NCBI RefSeq assembly: GCF_011682175.1 | Contig: NZ_WHJG01000005.1 | Coordinates: 223,265-287,264, forward strand | Length of the DNA: 64,000 nt | DNA from: Massilia frigida | GTDB lineage: Bacteria > Pseudomonadota > Gammaproteobacteria > Burkholderiales > Burkholderiaceae_D | Direction: 5' to 3' | In this document: piece by piece, positions 20,228 through 29,501 of the stretch | How positions within the stretch are numbered: the first letter of the stretch is position 1 | Layout of the letters: every line of letters starts with the position of its first letter | Notes under the pieces: generated by a model | Seen by the model: only the letters and a program-made list of their open reading frames with translations | Told to the model about the DNA's origin: nothing | Databases searched by the model: none | Made by a program: the position numbers and the translations under genes

Positions 20228-20654
20228 TGGAGTATGCGGAAAGAATACGGGAAACCACTGACAGTACCGATACAGAATGACCTCTCGATGACAACGCGAG
20301 CACGAGTGCGATGCGCGACATGGGGAGGCGTCTACATCGGCCGCACCGTCAGGTACGGGGTGACCCCATGGTATACGGACTCGAGGGCAGCGGCCAGTCC
20401 TTTGCGCACCCCGTCAACGTGGTCGAGTTGCGGATCCGATTGTTAGTCTCACTCATGCGCTGCTTTGTACCAACACTTTTTAGTTGGGCATAACCGTTCT
20501 AAGCCGAGCGCTTTGCACTGGCGTTCGGGGCCTCTGCATCTGGCGCGGTCAGGCTGCATTTCGCGCCAGTATGCGGTGATTCGTCGCATATGTTCCTTCC
20601 GTAGGCGTGTCGCGGGCAAAGTGGCATCAACTTAACGACCTTGCGGAGCCTGCC
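20228..20654. other. Intergenic region without a supported gene
   Basis: The 427 bp between divergent genes contain only short, unconvincing frames. One 8-bp-stem hairpin (CTGGCGCG at 20540-20547, CGCGCCAG at 20562-20569) is present. I find no tRNA, operator pair or clear promoter. Confidence 0.5.
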
Positions 20655-21185
20655 ATGCTGATTCAGATCCTGACCCACACCCCTTTCTACGTGTGGGCCA
20701 TCCTCGCCTTGCTGGTGTATCGCGGCGTCGTCGCGATGCGCGACCGCGAGATGGCGGTCGGGAAGCTGTTCATCATCCCCGTCATCATGCTGGCCCTTTC
20801 CTTGCAGGACATCGTGGCAAAGTTCGGTACCGCCTTCCTTCCGCTGTCCGCCTGGGCCAGCGGCGCGGCGATGATGCTGCTGCTGGTGTGGAAGTTCAGC
20901 AGCGCAGGTGTGAGCGCTGGCGCCGCGCCCGGCAGCGTGCGCGTCCACGGCAGCTGGGTGCCGCTGGCGATGATGCTCGCGATTTTCTGCACCAAGTACG
21001 CCACGGCCGTGACGCTCGTTGTCCAGCCGCAGGCCAGCCACCATGCGCTGTTTTCGACGGTGGTGTGCTTCATGTTCGGCGTCTTCAACGGCTACTTCTT
21101 GGGAGGCCTTGCACGCAAGCTGACGTCCTGGAAGGGATCGCTGGCACCAGCCCGTGCAAGCAGCTACCCGACGACCGCGGCATGA
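20655..21185 (+). CDS. Small integral membrane protein, DUF6622-like
   Basis: The 176-residue protein has about five hydrophobic helices and opens with MLIQILTHTPFYVWAILALL, which I associate with DUF6622 from memory. No catalytic motif is visible and function is unknown. I start at ATG 20655, preceded by GGAG; the in-frame ATG at 20607 adds a non-hydrophobic extension. It is followed by the GST gene after about 100 bp. Confidence 0.7.
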   Translation: MLIQILTHTPFYVWAILALLVYRGVVAMRDREMAVGKLFIIPVIMLALSLQDIVAKFGTAFLPLSAWASGAAMMLLLVWKFSSAGVSAGAAPGSVRVHGSWVPLAMMLAIFCTKYATAVTLVVQPQASHHALFSTVVCFMFGVFNGYFLGGLARKLTSWKGSLAPARASSYPTTAA

Positions 21186-21289
21186 CTGCTCCAGGCGATG
21201 CCTCGCCATTGCTGACCCCAACAGCGGATTTTTGACTCGGCGCGGCATCAGGCACATACTTTCCACTTTTGGAAAGCACAGGCAAACGC

Positions 21290-21979
21290 ATGAATATGCT
21301 CACGCTTCACTATCATCCTCTGTCGTCCTGCTGCCACAAGGTATTGATCGCGATTGATATGCTCGGTATCGAGGTGGACAAGCGACTGCTCAACCTGGGC
21401 GACCCCGAGGAGCGGGCCGCGCACCTGGCGCTTTGGCCTACAGGCAAGATGCCACTCTTGATGGACGGGCCGCGTCCGGTGCCCGAAACGAGCATCATCA
21501 TCGAGTATCTCCAGCGTCACCATGCCAGTCCGGGCCGTACGCTCATCCCGGATGCGCCGGACGCCGCGCTCGACGTGCGTTTGTGGGACCGCCTGTTCGA
21601 CCTGTATGTGATGACGCCGATGCAGGCACTGACAGCCGACCTGCTGCGGCCAGAAGGCGAGCGCGACGCACCCGCTGTGGCCAAGGCGCGGGAAAGCCTG
21701 TCGTCGGCCTACGCCTTTATCGGCCGCCACCTCGAAGGGCGGACCTGGGTCGCCGGTGATGCATTCAGCATGGCCGACTGCGCCGCGGCGCCAGCCTTGT
21801 TCTATGCCATGGCTTACGTGCCGCTGCCGCCCCAGCATGGCCACCTGGCGGCCTATGTCGAGCGCTTGATGAGTCACCCATCGGTAGCGCTTACCATCGA
21901 CCAGGCACGGCCCTACTTCAAGTTCTTTCCTGGCCGCAGCGGCTTGTCTCGCCGCTACTTCGACCCGGCCACGGCCTGA
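21290..21979 (+). CDS. Glutathione S-transferase family protein
   Basis: The 229-residue cytoplasmic protein has a thioredoxin-like N-terminal domain (MNMLTLHYHPLSSCCHKVLIA) with the cis-proline segment GKMPLLMDG and the glutathione-binding PETSIIIEYL. An all-helical C-terminal domain contains the N-capping box FSMADCAAAP. The Ser/Cys-rich first turn suggests a serine- or cysteine-type active site. It may detoxify electrophiles, but the substrate is unknown. The gene is convergent with the 22031-23140 gene. Confidence 0.88.
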   Translation: MNMLTLHYHPLSSCCHKVLIAIDMLGIEVDKRLLNLGDPEERAAHLALWPTGKMPLLMDGPRPVPETSIIIEYLQRHHASPGRTLIPDAPDAALDVRLWDRLFDLYVMTPMQALTADLLRPEGERDAPAVAKARESLSSAYAFIGRHLEGRTWVAGDAFSMADCAAAPALFYAMAYVPLPPQHGHLAAYVERLMSHPSVALTIDQARPYFKFFPGRSGLSRRYFDPATA

Positions 21980-21996
21980 GGTGCATGCCGGGCGCG

Positions 21997-22029
21997 GGTG
22001 TTCCGCCCTGGCCTCCGGGCTGGAACACC
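21997..22029. terminator. Hairpin between convergent genes, possible shared terminator
   Basis: GGTGTTCC (21997-22004) pairs with GGAACACC (22022-22029), and GCCC with GGGC inside. It sits between the GST stop and the stop of the opposite gene. No T-run follows on either strand, so termination is only a suggestion. Confidence 0.4.
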
Positions 22030-22030
22030 A

Positions 22031-23140
22031 CTACGCCTGAGCCAGCCACGCCAGCGGAAACTCGACGATCGTGTGCGGCCCGATGGCGACCAGGGTTGCG
22101 CGCGCCGCATCATGGAAACGCGGGGTAAAACCAGGCAGGCCGCTGATCTGCGCGCGCGTCGCCAGGTCCCAGACGCTCGTCCCTGTGTCGGCAGCGACGT
22201 ACAGGCGCTTGCCGTCACTGAACAGGTCGAGAACGCCGATCGTTGCGTCGATGGCCATGGGCCAGCGCGCCTCGGGAGGCGGCGCTGCCTGCACCGTCGC
22301 ATCCAGGATGCGCACGCCCGGCCCTTTACCCGATTCCTCGCATTCCTCCTCGTCCCAGTCGGCCGTGCCCCACAGCGCGACCTGGCGTTCGCTGACCCAG
22401 CAGGCAGGCGTATTCCAGTCGTCACGCATGGCCACACGCACGACCGAGGCGCCGTCTTCGCTTTCCCACGGATTCGAAGCTAGCCAGTCGGTGACGGACC
22501 AGGCCAGCGGGATCGAGACCGGCTGCCAGACCCAGCCATCATCGAACAGGCGGCTGCCGTCCGGGCTGGGCCGGACCTGTCCGTGGAAGTAGTCGTGGTA
22601 ATGCTCCGGGCAATCCTTGCCCGGCTCATACGCTGCGATGTGGCGCTCGGTAAGCGACTTGCCGGTCGCCGCATCGGCAGCGTCGAGGCGGTTCCAGGCG
22701 CTGCGGTGGACGAGAACATTGCGCCCTTCATGACGGACAAAACACGCGCTGAAGGGCACTTGTTCGGCGTGATAGTCGCCGCCGTCCAGGCGCATGGTGA
22801 TGGCGCCGGACTGCGTCTCCACCACCACGCCATGCTGGCCCCGGTCGACCACGATCGCGGCATGGACGCCGTCGGACGACGCGTGCAGCCGCAGGCTGGG
22901 CGCCAGGCGGTCAGCGTCCTGCGGCGGCGCGGGAAGTTCCACCCGGCACAGTTCGACACTGGCTCCGCTATCGAGATCGACCCCGTGCAGAGCGCCGTCG
23001 GTGGTCAGGACCAGCACGTGGCCGTACGCTCCCTGGACCGGACAGGCATCCACGATGGGAGAGCCGGACCATGCGAGGGTGCGCAGCGGATGCGCATGGC
23101 CATTTGTCGCCTGCAACAGGCTTTCATTGATCGTGATCAT
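22031..23140 (-). CDS. Hypothetical cytoplasmic protein, probable beta-propeller
   Basis: The 369-residue protein has no signal peptide or membrane segment. Repeated blade-like stretches (GHVLVLTTDGALHGVDLDSG, KRLYVAADTGTSVWDLAT) suggest a WD40/YVTN-like propeller. A central segment is rich in acidic residues (ADWDEEECEES). No family is recognised. The ATG at 23140 is preferred because the 47 codons before it are Cys/Pro-rich and unlike the remainder. The gene is convergent with the GST gene and divergent from the 23373 gene. Confidence 0.65.
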   Translation of the reverse strand: MITINESLLQATNGHAHPLRTLAWSGSPIVDACPVQGAYGHVLVLTTDGALHGVDLDSGASVELCRVELPAPPQDADRLAPSLRLHASSDGVHAAIVVDRGQHGVVVETQSGAITMRLDGGDYHAEQVPFSACFVRHEGRNVLVHRSAWNRLDAADAATGKSLTERHIAAYEPGKDCPEHYHDYFHGQVRPSPDGSRLFDDGWVWQPVSIPLAWSVTDWLASNPWESEDGASVVRVAMRDDWNTPACWVSERQVALWGTADWDEEECEESGKGPGVRILDATVQAAPPPEARWPMAIDATIGVLDLFSDGKRLYVAADTGTSVWDLATRAQISGLPGFTPRFHDAARATLVAIGPHTIVEFPLAWLAQA

Positions 23141-23372
23141 CGTAAATTCGTGGTTTGCGGGACAGGTAAAATGGGCTCGCCTCCGGCAGGGGACGGCACA
23201 CGCATGTGGCGGAAGGATGATTGGCTGCCTCATCAAACGAGACAGACAGGGGCAGCAAAATATGTTGCAATAATGTAACAAAAATCCCGATGGTGCAATG
23301 TTTTAGAAGCATATTTACATTGGGCATGGGATACTTGTTGCGTTTTTAACTACATACTATCCGTGAGTCATC

Positions 23373-23825
23373 ATGAAGAAGCCTTTTATCACTTTTCTGC
23401 TTGTGTTTGCGATCGCGTTCGGCGCCGTAGCATGGTTTAACATTGAAAAAATCAATACCAACGCTGCCATCGCCAAATCGCCTGTCTACGTCCTGGCGAC
23501 GCCGGAAGGCATTACCAAGAAAACCAAGAAGGGCAAAGTCACCTATCAGGTGAACTTCAGTTATTCAGACGCTGGAGCTACCTATAAAAAGGACTCGCAC
23601 TGGTTCGACACGGTCGAGCAAGCCGAGGCACTGGCCAGCTCGCCTGTTCAAATCGCTTTTGCCACGAACAAGCCAGCCGACGCTGTCTTCAAGACTGAAT
23701 TCGATCAGCGCGATCCCGGCGAAGGCATGGGCAGCGCGCTGACCACCGCCGGCATGATTGGTTTTTTTCTTGCGCTCCTCGGCACGGCGGTCTTGCTGTA
23801 CCGCGTTCCCTCGCTGCGTCGCTAG
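23373..23825 (+). CDS. Small membrane protein, DUF3592-like
   Basis: The 150-residue protein has an N-terminal membrane helix (about 5-22), a soluble domain of about 100 residues and a second helix near 122-143 before a short basic tail. The layout and the segment TYQVNFSYSDAGATYKKDS resemble DUF3592 proteins. Function is unknown. A good terminator follows. Confidence 0.7.
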   Translation: MKKPFITFLLVFAIAFGAVAWFNIEKINTNAAIAKSPVYVLATPEGITKKTKKGKVTYQVNFSYSDAGATYKKDSHWFDTVEQAEALASSPVQIAFATNKPADAVFKTEFDQRDPGEGMGSALTTAGMIGFFLALLGTAVLLYRVPSLRR

Positions 23826-23888
23826 TCATCGCTTGCCAGGCGGCCTGATCAGGCGAATCGGTCAGGTCTACGCCCCCACGGGAATCAA

Positions 23889-23914
23889 AGCCAGCCTCGC
23901 CAGGCTGGCTTTTT
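23889..23914 (+). terminator. Intrinsic terminator after the DUF3592-like gene
   Basis: AGCCAGCCT (23889-23897) pairs with AGGCTGGCT (23902-23910) across a 4-nt loop, followed by TTTT. On the other strand the T-tract is poor, but the hairpin also lies just past the end of the LysR gene. Confidence 0.8.
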
Positions 23915-23948
23915 CGCGTCTGCCGATGCCCCTTGGGCGGGCGCAGCG

Positions 23949-24815
23949 TCAGGCCGCTGCGCGCACAGGCCGCAATGCCGCCATGATTTCGCCCGCCAGG
24001 CACTCCACCGCCGGCGAACTGCTGTTGCGTCCTCTGATCAGCACGACGTCGAGCGGCTCGACCGGCGGCAAGCCCTCCGCTTCGCCCAGCCGCACCAGGT
24101 GCGGCGGGATGCTGCATTCGGCCAGGGCCGCCACCGCCAGTCCCGCATCGACCATCGCCACGATGCCCAGCAGGCTCGGGCTGCTGTAGGTCGCGCCGTA
24201 CGGCCTGCCGCACTTGTCCAGCGCGGCCAGGGTGTGCGCGCGCGCCACGCAGCCCTTGTCGAACAGCGCCACCGGCAGCGGCGTTTTTTTCCACACCGCG
24301 TGCCGCTGCGAGCCGACCCAGACCATCGCTTCACGCCGGATCAGGCTGCCTTCCAGGCCGTCGTCGCGGGTCACGAACGCCAGGTCGATCTGCCCCTTTT
24401 GCAGCAGGGGCTTGAGCAGCGTGCTTTGCAGGCAGACCAGCTCGATCTCGACATTGGCGAACAGCTTGGTGAAGCGCTCCAGCACCGGCGGCAGCAGGGA
24501 TGCCACGTAGTCGTCGGGCGCGCCGAGCACCACGCGCCCGACCACCTCCTGCGTGCGCAGCGCGGCCAGCGCCTGTGCCTCGAGCGCGAGCATCTGGCGC
24601 GCATACGGCAGCAGCCGTTCGCCCGCCGCCGTCAATTCGATGCGGCGCGTGTGGCGCGCGAACAGCGCCTGCCCGACCGTCTCTTCGAGCTTCATGATTT
24701 GCATGCTCACCGCCGCCTGCGAACGGTGCACCGCATCGGCTGCGCCGACAAAGCTCATGTGGTCGGCCGCCGCGACAAAGGTGCGCAGCTGGTTCAGGTT
24801 CAGGTCTGGTGTCAT
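23949..24815 (-). CDS. LysR-family transcriptional regulator
   Basis: The 288-residue regulator has an N-terminal winged helix-turn-helix (LNQLRTFVAAADHMSFVGAADAVHRSQAAVS, residues 5-35) and a periplasmic-binding-like effector domain. It is divergent from the EamA transporter gene with about 95 bp between starts, so it most likely controls that transporter and the coupled aminopeptidase. The effector is unknown. The start at 24815 gives the standard N-terminal length; the track upstream adds 27 residues not usual for the family. Confidence 0.92.
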   Translation of the reverse strand: MTPDLNLNQLRTFVAAADHMSFVGAADAVHRSQAAVSMQIMKLEETVGQALFARHTRRIELTAAGERLLPYARQMLALEAQALAALRTQEVVGRVVLGAPDDYVASLLPPVLERFTKLFANVEIELVCLQSTLLKPLLQKGQIDLAFVTRDDGLEGSLIRREAMVWVGSQRHAVWKKTPLPVALFDKGCVARAHTLAALDKCGRPYGATYSSPSLLGIVAMVDAGLAVAALAECSIPPHLVRLGEAEGLPPVEPLDVVLIRGRNSSSPAVECLAGEIMAALRPVRAAA

Positions 24816-24911
24816 GGTTTCGATTATCGAATGAATTTCATCAAATAAATCAGCTTGTTTGATGTGTGGCGCTACCCGATGATAGCCCGAAACCACTCAC
24901 CGGAGCAGATC

Positions 24912-25787
24912 ATGTCCAATCCCGCCCTATCGTTCGCCGCCGCCATGCTCATGCTTGGCACGCTCGGTATCTTCTTCCACGAAGCCGCGCTGGCGCCCGT
25001 GATGACCGTGTTTTTCCGCTGCGCTTTCGGCGCCGCCATCTTGCTGGCGTACTGCGCGTACAAAGCCATGCTCAAGCGCAGCAATGTCTCGTTCAACAAC
25101 CTGATGCTGGCGCTCGGCAGCGGCATCCTGATGTGCGTAAACTGGGTGATGTTCTTTGAAGCGATCGCCCGCGTCGGCATTTCCGTGACCACCATCGTGT
25201 ACCACGTGCAACCGTTCCTGGTCCTGATCTTCGGTTCGCTCCTGCTCAAGGAACGCGTCAGCGCCAACAATATCGGCTGGGTCGCGCTGGGCTTCGCCGG
25301 CCTCGTGCTGGCATGCGGATTGCGTACCGGCATGGCGCTCAGTGCCAGCTATCTGATCGGCATCGCCTGCACGCTCGGCGCGGCCGTTGCCTACGCCGGC
25401 GTCACCCTGAGCACGCGCGCCATGCGCGGCATGCCACCTCATCTGACGGCATTGACCCACTGCCTTACCGGTACCGTGCTCACGGCCGGGTTCTTCAGCA
25501 TGCCCGCCAGCGGCATCGATGCGGCGCAGTGGGGCTGGCTGGCCGGCCTCGGATTGATTCCCACCGCGCTTGCCTACGTGATGGTGTACGGCGCCACGCC
25601 ACGCATGAACACGGCCGTCATCGCCGTGCTCACCTTTCTCTATCCGGCGGCGGCGGTGGTGGTCGACTTCCTCGTCTACGGCCATGCGATCGGCGCGCTG
25701 CAGCTGGCCGGCTTTGCGCTCATCGCCAGCGCCACGCTCGGGGTCAACCTGCAATGGCGCTTTTTCCCTTCCCTGAAAGGCGCATGA
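24912..25787 (+). CDS. EamA (DMT) family transporter
   Basis: The 291-residue inner membrane protein has about ten helices arranged as two EamA repeats. The first repeat ends with the typical LIFGSLLLKERVSANNIGWV. Members export amino acids or other small metabolites. The gene is under the likely control of the divergent LysR regulator, and its stop overlaps the start of the aminopeptidase P gene (ATGA), so the pair is cotranslated. GGAG lies upstream of ATG 24912. Confidence 0.9.
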   Translation: MSNPALSFAAAMLMLGTLGIFFHEAALAPVMTVFFRCAFGAAILLAYCAYKAMLKRSNVSFNNLMLALGSGILMCVNWVMFFEAIARVGISVTTIVYHVQPFLVLIFGSLLLKERVSANNIGWVALGFAGLVLACGLRTGMALSASYLIGIACTLGAAVAYAGVTLSTRAMRGMPPHLTALTHCLTGTVLTAGFFSMPASGIDAAQWGWLAGLGLIPTALAYVMVYGATPRMNTAVIAVLTFLYPAAAVVVDFLVYGHAIGALQLAGFALIASATLGVNLQWRFFPSLKGA

Positions 25788-27103
25788 TGCATCCCTATCA
25801 CACCCGGCGCGCGCGCCTGATCGCGCACATGCAGAAACACGGCGGCGGTGTCGCCATCATTCCCACGGCGCCCGAAGTCATGCGCAACAACGATGTCGAG
25901 TATCCGTTCCGGCACGACAGCTATGTTCATTACCTGTCCGGCGTGACCGAGCCGGACGCCGTGCTCGTGCTGGTGGCCGGGGTGCAATCGCGCAGCATCC
26001 TCTTTTGCCGCGACAAGGATGCCGCACATGAAATCTGGCACGGATTCCGGCATGGCCCGGACGGCGCCTGCGCGCATTTCGGTGTCGACCAGGCGTTTTC
26101 CATCGCGGCGCTCGACCAGCACCTGCCCGGCCTGCTGGCCGACGCGCCAGCCCTGTACGCCGGCATGGGCCGCAACGCAGCCTTCGACGAGCGCCTCAAC
26201 GGATCGCTGCGCGCCGTACGCGGCGCTGGGCGCTCCGGCATGCGGGCGCCGGCGCTCATCCACGACGTCCACATGCTGATCGATGAAATGCGGCTGTTCA
26301 AGGATGGCGGGGAGCTCGACCTCATGCGGCGCTCCGCCGCCGTGGCGGCCGACGCCCATCTGCGGGCCATGCGCGCAGCGCGTGCCGGGCTTGCCGAATA
26401 CCAGGTCGAGGCCGAGCTGCTGTATGAATTCCACCGCCAGGGCGCGGCCGCGCCGGCGTATCCATCCATCGTGGCGGCGGGCGCGAATGCCTGCATCCTG
26501 CACCACAACCCCGGCCGCACCCGACTGCGCGATGGCGAGCTGCTGCTGATCGATGCCGGCTGCGAGCTCGACAGTTACGCGTCGGACATCACGCGCACCT
26601 TTCCCGTCAATGGCCGTTTTTCGCCCGCGCAAAGGCGGATCTACGAGATCGTGCTCGACGCCCAGCTGGCCGCGCTCGCCGCGGTGAAGCCCGGAGCGAG
26701 CGTCCTGGCGCCGCACGAGGCTGCGGTGCGCATCCTGTCCCAGGGCATGCTCGACACGGGCTTGCTCGATGCCGACCGCGTCGGCTCGCTCGACGACGTT
26801 ATCGGCAGCGGCGCCTGGCGCCAGTTCTTCATGTGCAAAACCAGCCACTGGCTCGGCATGGACGTGCATGACGTCGGCAGCTACCGTGAACCGGGCGGCG
26901 ATGCCTGGCGCATCCTGCAACCGGGCATGACGCTCACCGTCGAACCGGGCCTGTACATCCGGCCGGCGCCGGGCGTGCCGGAGCAGTTCTGGCATATCGG
27001 CATCCGGATCGAGGATGACGTGGCGGTGACGCCATCGGGGCGGGACGTGTTCAGTGCCGGCGTGCCCAAGGCGATCGGCGACATCGAAGCGCTGATGCGT
27101 TGA
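25784..27103 (+). CDS. pepP: Xaa-Pro aminopeptidase (aminopeptidase P)
   Basis: The 439-residue metallopeptidase removes the N-terminal residue from peptides with proline in second position. The N-terminal creatinase-like domain is followed by the pita-bread domain. The five dinuclear-metal ligands are visible in order: two Asp in LIDAGCELDSYASDITRTF, His in HWLGMDVHDVG, Glu in TVEPGLYI and Glu in GIRIEDDVAVT. The start overlaps the EamA stop. The pairing with an exporter suggests peptide or amino acid turnover, which is inference. Shine-Dalgarno GAAAGG. Confidence 0.93.
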   Translation: MMHPYHTRRARLIAHMQKHGGGVAIIPTAPEVMRNNDVEYPFRHDSYVHYLSGVTEPDAVLVLVAGVQSRSILFCRDKDAAHEIWHGFRHGPDGACAHFGVDQAFSIAALDQHLPGLLADAPALYAGMGRNAAFDERLNGSLRAVRGAGRSGMRAPALIHDVHMLIDEMRLFKDGGELDLMRRSAAVAADAHLRAMRAARAGLAEYQVEAELLYEFHRQGAAAPAYPSIVAAGANACILHHNPGRTRLRDGELLLIDAGCELDSYASDITRTFPVNGRFSPAQRRIYEIVLDAQLAALAAVKPGASVLAPHEAAVRILSQGMLDTGLLDADRVGSLDDVIGSGAWRQFFMCKTSHWLGMDVHDVGSYREPGGDAWRILQPGMTLTVEPGLYIRPAPGVPEQFWHIGIRIEDDVAVTPSGRDVFSAGVPKAIGDIEALMR

Positions 27104-27158
27104 CAACGACACGCCGATGACGCACGCTGAGGGCGACAGAACCTATCAGGAGCGCAGC

Positions 27159-27518
27159 GTGAATCTTTCCCCGGCCATTCCCATCCTGCGCATTTTTTCG
27201 GAGCAAAAAGCCAGCGAGTTTTATCTGGATTTCCTCGGCTTCGCTTGCCAGTGGGAACACCGCTTCGAGGAGGGCATGCCCTTGTACATGGAGGTCAAGC
27301 GTGGCGACCTGGTCATCCACCTGAGCGAACACCATGGCGATGCCACGCCTGGCTCGACCATCTTTGTCCATCTCGATGACATCGACGCGCTGCATCAGGA
27401 ACTGACCGCGAAAAACTATGCCTATGCGTGTCCGGGCGTCGACGACCTGGCGTGGGGCCGGGTGATGCAAGTGGCCGATCCTTTCGGCAACCGCATCCGG
27501 TTCTGCCAGCCGGCCTGA
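27159..27518 (+). CDS. VOC/glyoxalase superfamily protein (bleomycin-resistance-like)
   Basis: The 119-residue protein reads LSPAIPILRIFSEQKASEFY early and VMQVADPFGNRIRFCQ late, which is the bleomycin-binding/glyoxalase fold of a small dimer. A true resistance function is not shown by sequence; many relatives have unknown roles. I prefer the GTG at 27159 because AGGAG stands six bases ahead and the protein then starts at the conserved block; the ATG at 27117 would add 14 residues. It is convergent with the LytTR regulator. Confidence 0.78.
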   Translation: MNLSPAIPILRIFSEQKASEFYLDFLGFACQWEHRFEEGMPLYMEVKRGDLVIHLSEHHGDATPGSTIFVHLDDIDALHQELTAKNYAYACPGVDDLAWGRVMQVADPFGNRIRFCQPA

Positions 27519-27536
27519 CCGTTGCTGGTACGACAG

Positions 27537-28307
27537 CTACATCTGCCGAAAATGATGCAGGTAACTCCGGCTGACCGGCAGCACCTCCGCGCGATCGCGC
27601 AGGTGCAGGTCGGCCGTCTCGTTTATCCCGCGCACCACTTCGCTCACATAATGCAGATTGACGATTACCGAGCGGTGAATCTGCACGAAGCGCTCCGGAT
27701 CGAGTTCATCGCCCAGTTCGCGGATGCTCTTGCGAATCAGCGCCTCGCCATCGTCCCACACCACCGAGGTGTACTTGCCCTCCGCGCGCATGAAGGCTAC
27801 CTGCTCCACCGGAATCAGGCGCACCCGGCTGCCGACCGACGCCTTGATCCACTGCAACCAGTTGCGCGTCGCGCTGCGCTGGCGCAGTTCGCTGGCCATG
27901 CGTTCGAGCACCGCGTCGAAGGCCGCACCGGCATCCGGCGCGCGCCCAAGCCGTTCCTGCAAACGTTGCACCGTGTCGGCCAGGCGTGCCGCGTCGACCG
28001 GCTTGACCAGGTAATCGATGGCGCCCTGCTCGAACGCCTGCACCGCATACTGCTCGTAGGCGGTGATGAACACGATCTGCGCCCGCCGCGCCAGCGCCCG
28101 TGCCGCCTCGATGCCGTTCAGGCCCGGCATGTGCACGTCCAAAAACACGATCGCCGGCTGATGCTCGTCGAACAGTTCGACCGCCTCGCTGCCGTTGCGC
28201 GCCTCGGCCACGATCTCCAGCTCCGGCCACAGGCGCGCCAGTTGCGCGCGCAAGTGCTCGCGCAGCAGCGGTTCGTCGTCGGCGATCAGGGCGGTCGGGT
28301 GCTTCAT
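27537..28307 (-). CDS. LytTR-family response regulator
   Basis: The 256-residue regulator has an N-terminal receiver domain with phosphoacceptor Asp in IVFLDVHMPGLNG and the conserved Lys in DYLVKPVD. A C-terminal LytTR DNA-binding domain follows (WIKASVGSRVRLIPVEQVAF...). The start overlaps the stop of the sensor kinase gene by four bases, so the pair is one operon. Its targets are unknown; LytTR sites were not located in the window. Confidence 0.92.
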   Translation of the reverse strand: MKHPTALIADDEPLLREHLRAQLARLWPELEIVAEARNGSEAVELFDEHQPAIVFLDVHMPGLNGIEAARALARRAQIVFITAYEQYAVQAFEQGAIDYLVKPVDAARLADTVQRLQERLGRAPDAGAAFDAVLERMASELRQRSATRNWLQWIKASVGSRVRLIPVEQVAFMRAEGKYTSVVWDDGEALIRKSIRELGDELDPERFVQIHRSVIVNLHYVSEVVRGINETADLHLRDRAEVLPVSRSYLHHFRQM

Positions 28308-29362
28308 GCGGCGCTCCGTGGGAGAAAGGTCAGTTCGACGTGCAAGCCGTGCGGCGCCTGTTCGTGTAAATCCAGCTTCGCGCCAGTGCCGTAAAACGCT
28401 TGCAGGCGCGTGCGCACATTGGTCAGTCCGGTGCCCGGCTGGCTGAGCTCCGACATGCCCATGCCGGTGTCGCTGACCCACAGGCTGACGCGGCCGCTGG
28501 CTGCATCGAGCTTGCCGCCGACCTCGATGCAGCCGCCGTCGAGGCTCGGATCGATGCCATGCCGCACTGCGTTTTCCACCAGCGTCAGCAAGGCCATCGC
28601 CGGGAATGGCAAGCCGTTCAGCGCCGGCGCCGTCTCGACTTTGAATTGCAGGCGGTCGGGCATGCGCATATGCATCAGTTCCAGATAGGCGCGCACCAGT
28701 TGCAGTTCGGTGTCGAGGGTGGCATCGGCATCGTTCAGGCGCGGCATGGCCGCCTTCAGGTAGGCGATCAGATGGCGCAGCACCGGCCCCGCATTGTCGG
28801 ACTTGGCCTCGACCAGCGCCGCGATATTGGCCAGCGTATTGAACAGGAAATGCGGCTCGATCTGGGCTTGCAGCAGGCGCAAGCGGGTGTCGAGCAGCTC
28901 GCGCTCCAGCGTATGGTGCTCGCGTTCGGCCTGCAGGCGCGCGGCACGCTCGCGCGCCTTGCGTTCCAGGCGCAGCGCCACCAGCGTCACCAGCATCCCG
29001 ACCACCAGCGCGACCACGGCCAGCATGATGTAGCCATACACCAGCTCGCGCTTGGCGGGCCTGTGTTCCGTCAGCCGGAAAATGGCCAGCGTGGCCAGCG
29101 GCGCCATCAGCGCCACCGCCAGCAGCCGCGCCAGGGCCGATGGCAGCTGGCGCTGGCGCAGCGCGCCGGTCGCCGTGTAGGTGAACAGCAGGGCGATGGC
29201 GATGAAACCGATGCGCAGCAGCACCGACAAAAACGGTCCCGACGACAGCGTGGCCAGCACCCACGTCAGCTGCAGCGTGACCAGCGTCACCACCAGCGAC
29301 TGGCGCACGGTCGGCAGCGCCGGATGGCGCGAGGGCAGGGAAGGTGGCGGCGCGTTCATCAT
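28304..29362 (-). CDS. LytS-type sensor histidine kinase
   Basis: The 352-residue membrane kinase has four or so N-terminal hydrophobic segments (residues about 20-140), a coiled-coil linker rich in Arg/Glu, and the His_kinase domain with phosphorylated His in LLQAQIEPHFLFNTLANIAA. A C-terminal HATPase contains TLVENAVRHGI and VSDTGMGM. It should phosphorylate the LytTR regulator encoded directly behind it. The signal is unknown; no periplasmic sensor domain is present, so membrane-level sensing is likely. Confidence 0.92.
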   Translation of the reverse strand: MMNAPPPSLPSRHPALPTVRQSLVVTLVTLQLTWVLATLSSGPFLSVLLRIGFIAIALLFTYTATGALRQRQLPSALARLLAVALMAPLATLAIFRLTEHRPAKRELVYGYIMLAVVALVVGMLVTLVALRLERKARERAARLQAEREHHTLERELLDTRLRLLQAQIEPHFLFNTLANIAALVEAKSDNAGPVLRHLIAYLKAAMPRLNDADATLDTELQLVRAYLELMHMRMPDRLQFKVETAPALNGLPFPAMALLTLVENAVRHGIDPSLDGGCIEVGGKLDAASGRVSLWVSDTGMGMSELSQPGTGLTNVRTRLQAFYGTGAKLDLHEQAPHGLHVELTFLPRSAA

Positions 29363-29501
29363 CCCGCCACAATAACCGTTCGCCGACCGTCGTTCAAGCC
29401 CGGAAAACCGCCGCCGGTCGCGCCGATCGGCGCGCGCCCTCGCCAGGCGGCCCGCTTCCTTCTACTGTGGACACAGGCGATATCACACGAAAGGAAGTCA
29501 C

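Noticed and set aside
20460..20570. Possible attC-like or tRNA-like structure
   Set aside because: No paired GTTRRRY/RYYYAAC boxes and no cloverleaf; only a single short hairpin.
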